Assembly (NCBI RefSeq): GCF_002422095.1
Contig: NZ_DITB01000119.1
Span: forward strand, 1-24,848
Direction: 5' to 3'
Origin: Flavobacterium sp. UBA6195
GTDB taxonomy: Bacteria > Bacteroidota > Bacteroidia > Flavobacteriales > Flavobacteriaceae
DNA: 24,848 bases
Of the stretch, positions 23,467 to 24,848 are shown one piece after another. Under the pieces are notes generated by a model. The model ran no database searches. It was not told where the DNA came from and was given only the letters and a program-made list of their open reading frames with translations. A program made the translations under genes and the position numbers. Each line of letters starts with the position of its first letter. The stretch's first letter is position 1.

Positions 23467-24091
23467 ATGAAAACACAACTATTTAATTATTTGACATTTA
23501 GGTGTTGATGAAAATCCTACAATTGGATATTAGTATTGTTCATTCACTTATACATTTGTAATTTATAGTGGTATGACAGTTCCTTATCAAGTGACATTGA
23601 GTGAAGAGACGAATCAAGTATTACTATTGCCTTCTTCGTTTACATTACAACCAGGGCAAAATGTAATTCAGGTAACGGTAATTCCACAAAGTCCTTTTAC
23701 GGGAGGAGTTTTAACTTGGACATTACAGGGTACCGTTCCTAGTGAAGGAGGATATGAGTTATGTATTACTGAGTTTGAAGCAGATATCCCATGGTGTAAC
23801 TCTTCAAGTAAAATGAATTACGAAAGTGAAGATAAGCTAGTAAGTACTAATAGTTTTAGTATGTATCCTAATCCAGCTGCTACCCAAGTAACGCTTGCTT
23901 ATACTATGGAATTAGAAGGTGCAACGCTTGAAATTTATGATTTAACAGGAAGAAGAATTGCTAAAAAAGCACTATCTTTGACTAATAAGGAAGTCACTTT
24001 AGCAGTTGATTCTTATCCTGCAGGTTTGTATATGCTAGTAGTAAAACAAGCGGATACTATCTTATGGCAACACAAGTTAATTATAAAATAG
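23467..24091 (+). pseudogene. Decayed T9SS-secreted protein gene (start remnant plus C-terminal part)
   Basis: An ATG at 23467 begins a signal-peptide-like MKTQLFNYLTF but meets a stop after 13 codons. A second frame continues GVDENPTIGY, then a TAG at 23531, then YCSFTYTFVIYSG before the ATG at 23573. The coding sequence thus extends across the stop and upstream of that ATG. From 23573 the 172-residue remainder holds one beta-sandwich module and a T9SS type A sorting domain (FSMYPNPAATQ, GATLEIYDLTGRRI, YPAGLYMLVV). It has no export signal, so the C-terminal sorting domain cannot be reached by Sec. I read it as a remnant of a larger cargo protein after deletion, frameshift and a stop. Confidence 0.7.
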
Positions 24092-24100
24092 AATAACCCT

Positions 24101-24130
24101 AAACAGGTACGCTTTTAGCGTACCTGTTTT
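24101..24130 (+). terminator. 12-bp hairpin between the T9SS remnant and the RCC1 gene
   Basis: AAACAGGTACGC and GCGTACCTGTTT pair perfectly around a TTTTA loop. Only TTTT lies at the end of the right arm before AAAAC. It starts 9 nt after the stop of the remnant and ends 14 nt before the next ATG, so it could be a terminator, an attenuator or a leader structure. Confidence 0.6.
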
Positions 24131-24144
24131 AAAACTAACGAATT

Positions 24145-24848
24145 ATGCTTAAAAAAATTACTTTATTCTTTTTATGGGTAACGGTTACAGGTTTTAGCCA
24201 ATGTTATAATGGTTTTCAAATTGGCGACTATCATGTTGTTTCTATCAAATCAGATGGCTCGTTATGGGGTTGGGGTTCAAGTGATATTGGTCAATTGAGT
24301 AATACTAATTTAGTTAATCCTACTCTTTTTCAAATAGGTACAGCTACTGATTGGTTAAAAGTAAGTACTGGCCCATACAATACTTTTATTATTAAAAATA
24401 ATGGTACTTTATGGGCTATGGGAGATGGTAGGTACGGACTATTAGGTAATGGTTCTACAACTACAATAAATCCTACTTTACAACAAATCGGTACCGCCAC
24501 TAATTGGCAAAAGATATCCGCATCGAGTGATATGACTATTGGTTTAAAAACGGATGGGACTATCTGGGGTTGGGGACAAAACGATCAATATGAAATGGGA
24601 AATAATACGTGTTGTACCAATCAACTTACTCCCATTCAAATTGGTACAGCGAATCATTGGGTGGATATTGAAACTAGTAGGGGTGCTTCTGTTTTTGCTT
24701 TAAAAAATGATGGCACTATTTGGGGGTGGGGATTGAATCTTGCAGGTTTATTAGGTAACAGTACTGTTATGGCACGAAGTATTCCCACTCAATTGAATGC
24801 AGATACCGATTGGGCTAGTATTCATGTTGGCGCTGCCCATATTTTAGC
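24145..24848 (+). CDS. RCC1-repeat secreted protein, 3' truncated by the window end
   Basis: The frame is open from the ATG at 24145 to the edge, giving 234 residues. A signal peptide (MLKKITLFFLWVTVTGFSQ) is followed by RCC1-type beta-propeller repeats of about 50-57 residues. Each has a GTLWAMG/GTIWGWG-type core, then GLLGNG or a variant, then P-IQIGTATDW before the next blade; about four are visible. In flavobacteria such proteins usually end in a T9SS sorting domain, which here would lie outside the window. No promoter fits between the hairpin at 24101-24130 and the start, so it may be read from upstream. Confidence 0.88.
   Translation, partial: MLKKITLFFLWVTVTGFSQCYNGFQIGDYHVVSIKSDGSLWGWGSSDIGQLSNTNLVNPTLFQIGTATDWLKVSTGPYNTFIIKNNGTLWAMGDGRYGLLGNGSTTTINPTLQQIGTATNWQKISASSDMTIGLKTDGTIWGWGQNDQYEMGNNTCCTNQLTPIQIGTANHWVDIETSRGASVFALKNDGTIWGWGLNLAGLLGNSTVMARSIPTQLNADTDWASIHVGAAHIL

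Overview
The window looks like chromosomal DNA of a flavobacterium (Bacteroidota, Flavobacteriia). It is AT-rich and has almost no purine-rich ribosome binding sites. Several genes have the Bacteroidota promoter -7 box TAnnTTTG instead of a TATAAT box. It carries lineage markers: a SprE/PorW-type gliding and type IX secretion (T9SS) lipoprotein, a T9SS type A sorting domain, and an F-type ATP synthase cluster that lacks the beta and epsilon genes.

Layout. Positions 3-1919 hold the 3' part of an M13 zinc metallopeptidase gene, closed by a terminator. Positions 2052-5176 (minus strand) hold a tight five-gene run: a DUF6265-type secreted protein, a small secreted protein of unknown role, a zinc-ribbon protein, an extended-SDR NAD(P)-binding protein and an EamA exporter. 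Positions 5388-6596 (plus) hold two tandem short ssb genes and an HRDC-domain gene. Positions 6632-8841 (minus) hold a translationally coupled trio: HAD phosphatase, CatA-like acetyltransferase and class IV HDAC-like deacetylase. Upstream of the trio lies metG (8912-10969). Divergent from metG are an S66 LD-carboxypeptidase and a YraN protein. They are followed by an ACT-like regulator candidate, sprE, a bactofilin, two small membrane proteins and the ATP synthase genes atpB-E-F-H-A-G (to 22015), ending at a strong terminator.

The last 2.8 kb has accessory character. It holds a coiled-coil protein of unknown role, an XRE-type regulator whose upstream region has four alternating copies of a TGTAGCA word, a decayed T9SS cargo gene, and the start of an RCC1-repeat secreted protein that runs off the window.

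Most of the window is ordinary core genome. The points most worth a second look are: a dispersed repeat read in frame inside the SDR gene; the operator-like array beside the XRE gene; the tandem tail-less SSB genes with an HRDC partner; the acetyltransferase/deacetylase pair; structured hairpins inside the ATP synthase cluster; and the pseudogene that may still supply the promoter for the RCC1 gene. I see no CRISPR array, tRNA, rRNA or insertion sequence, and no clear evidence of a wholly new multi-gene system.
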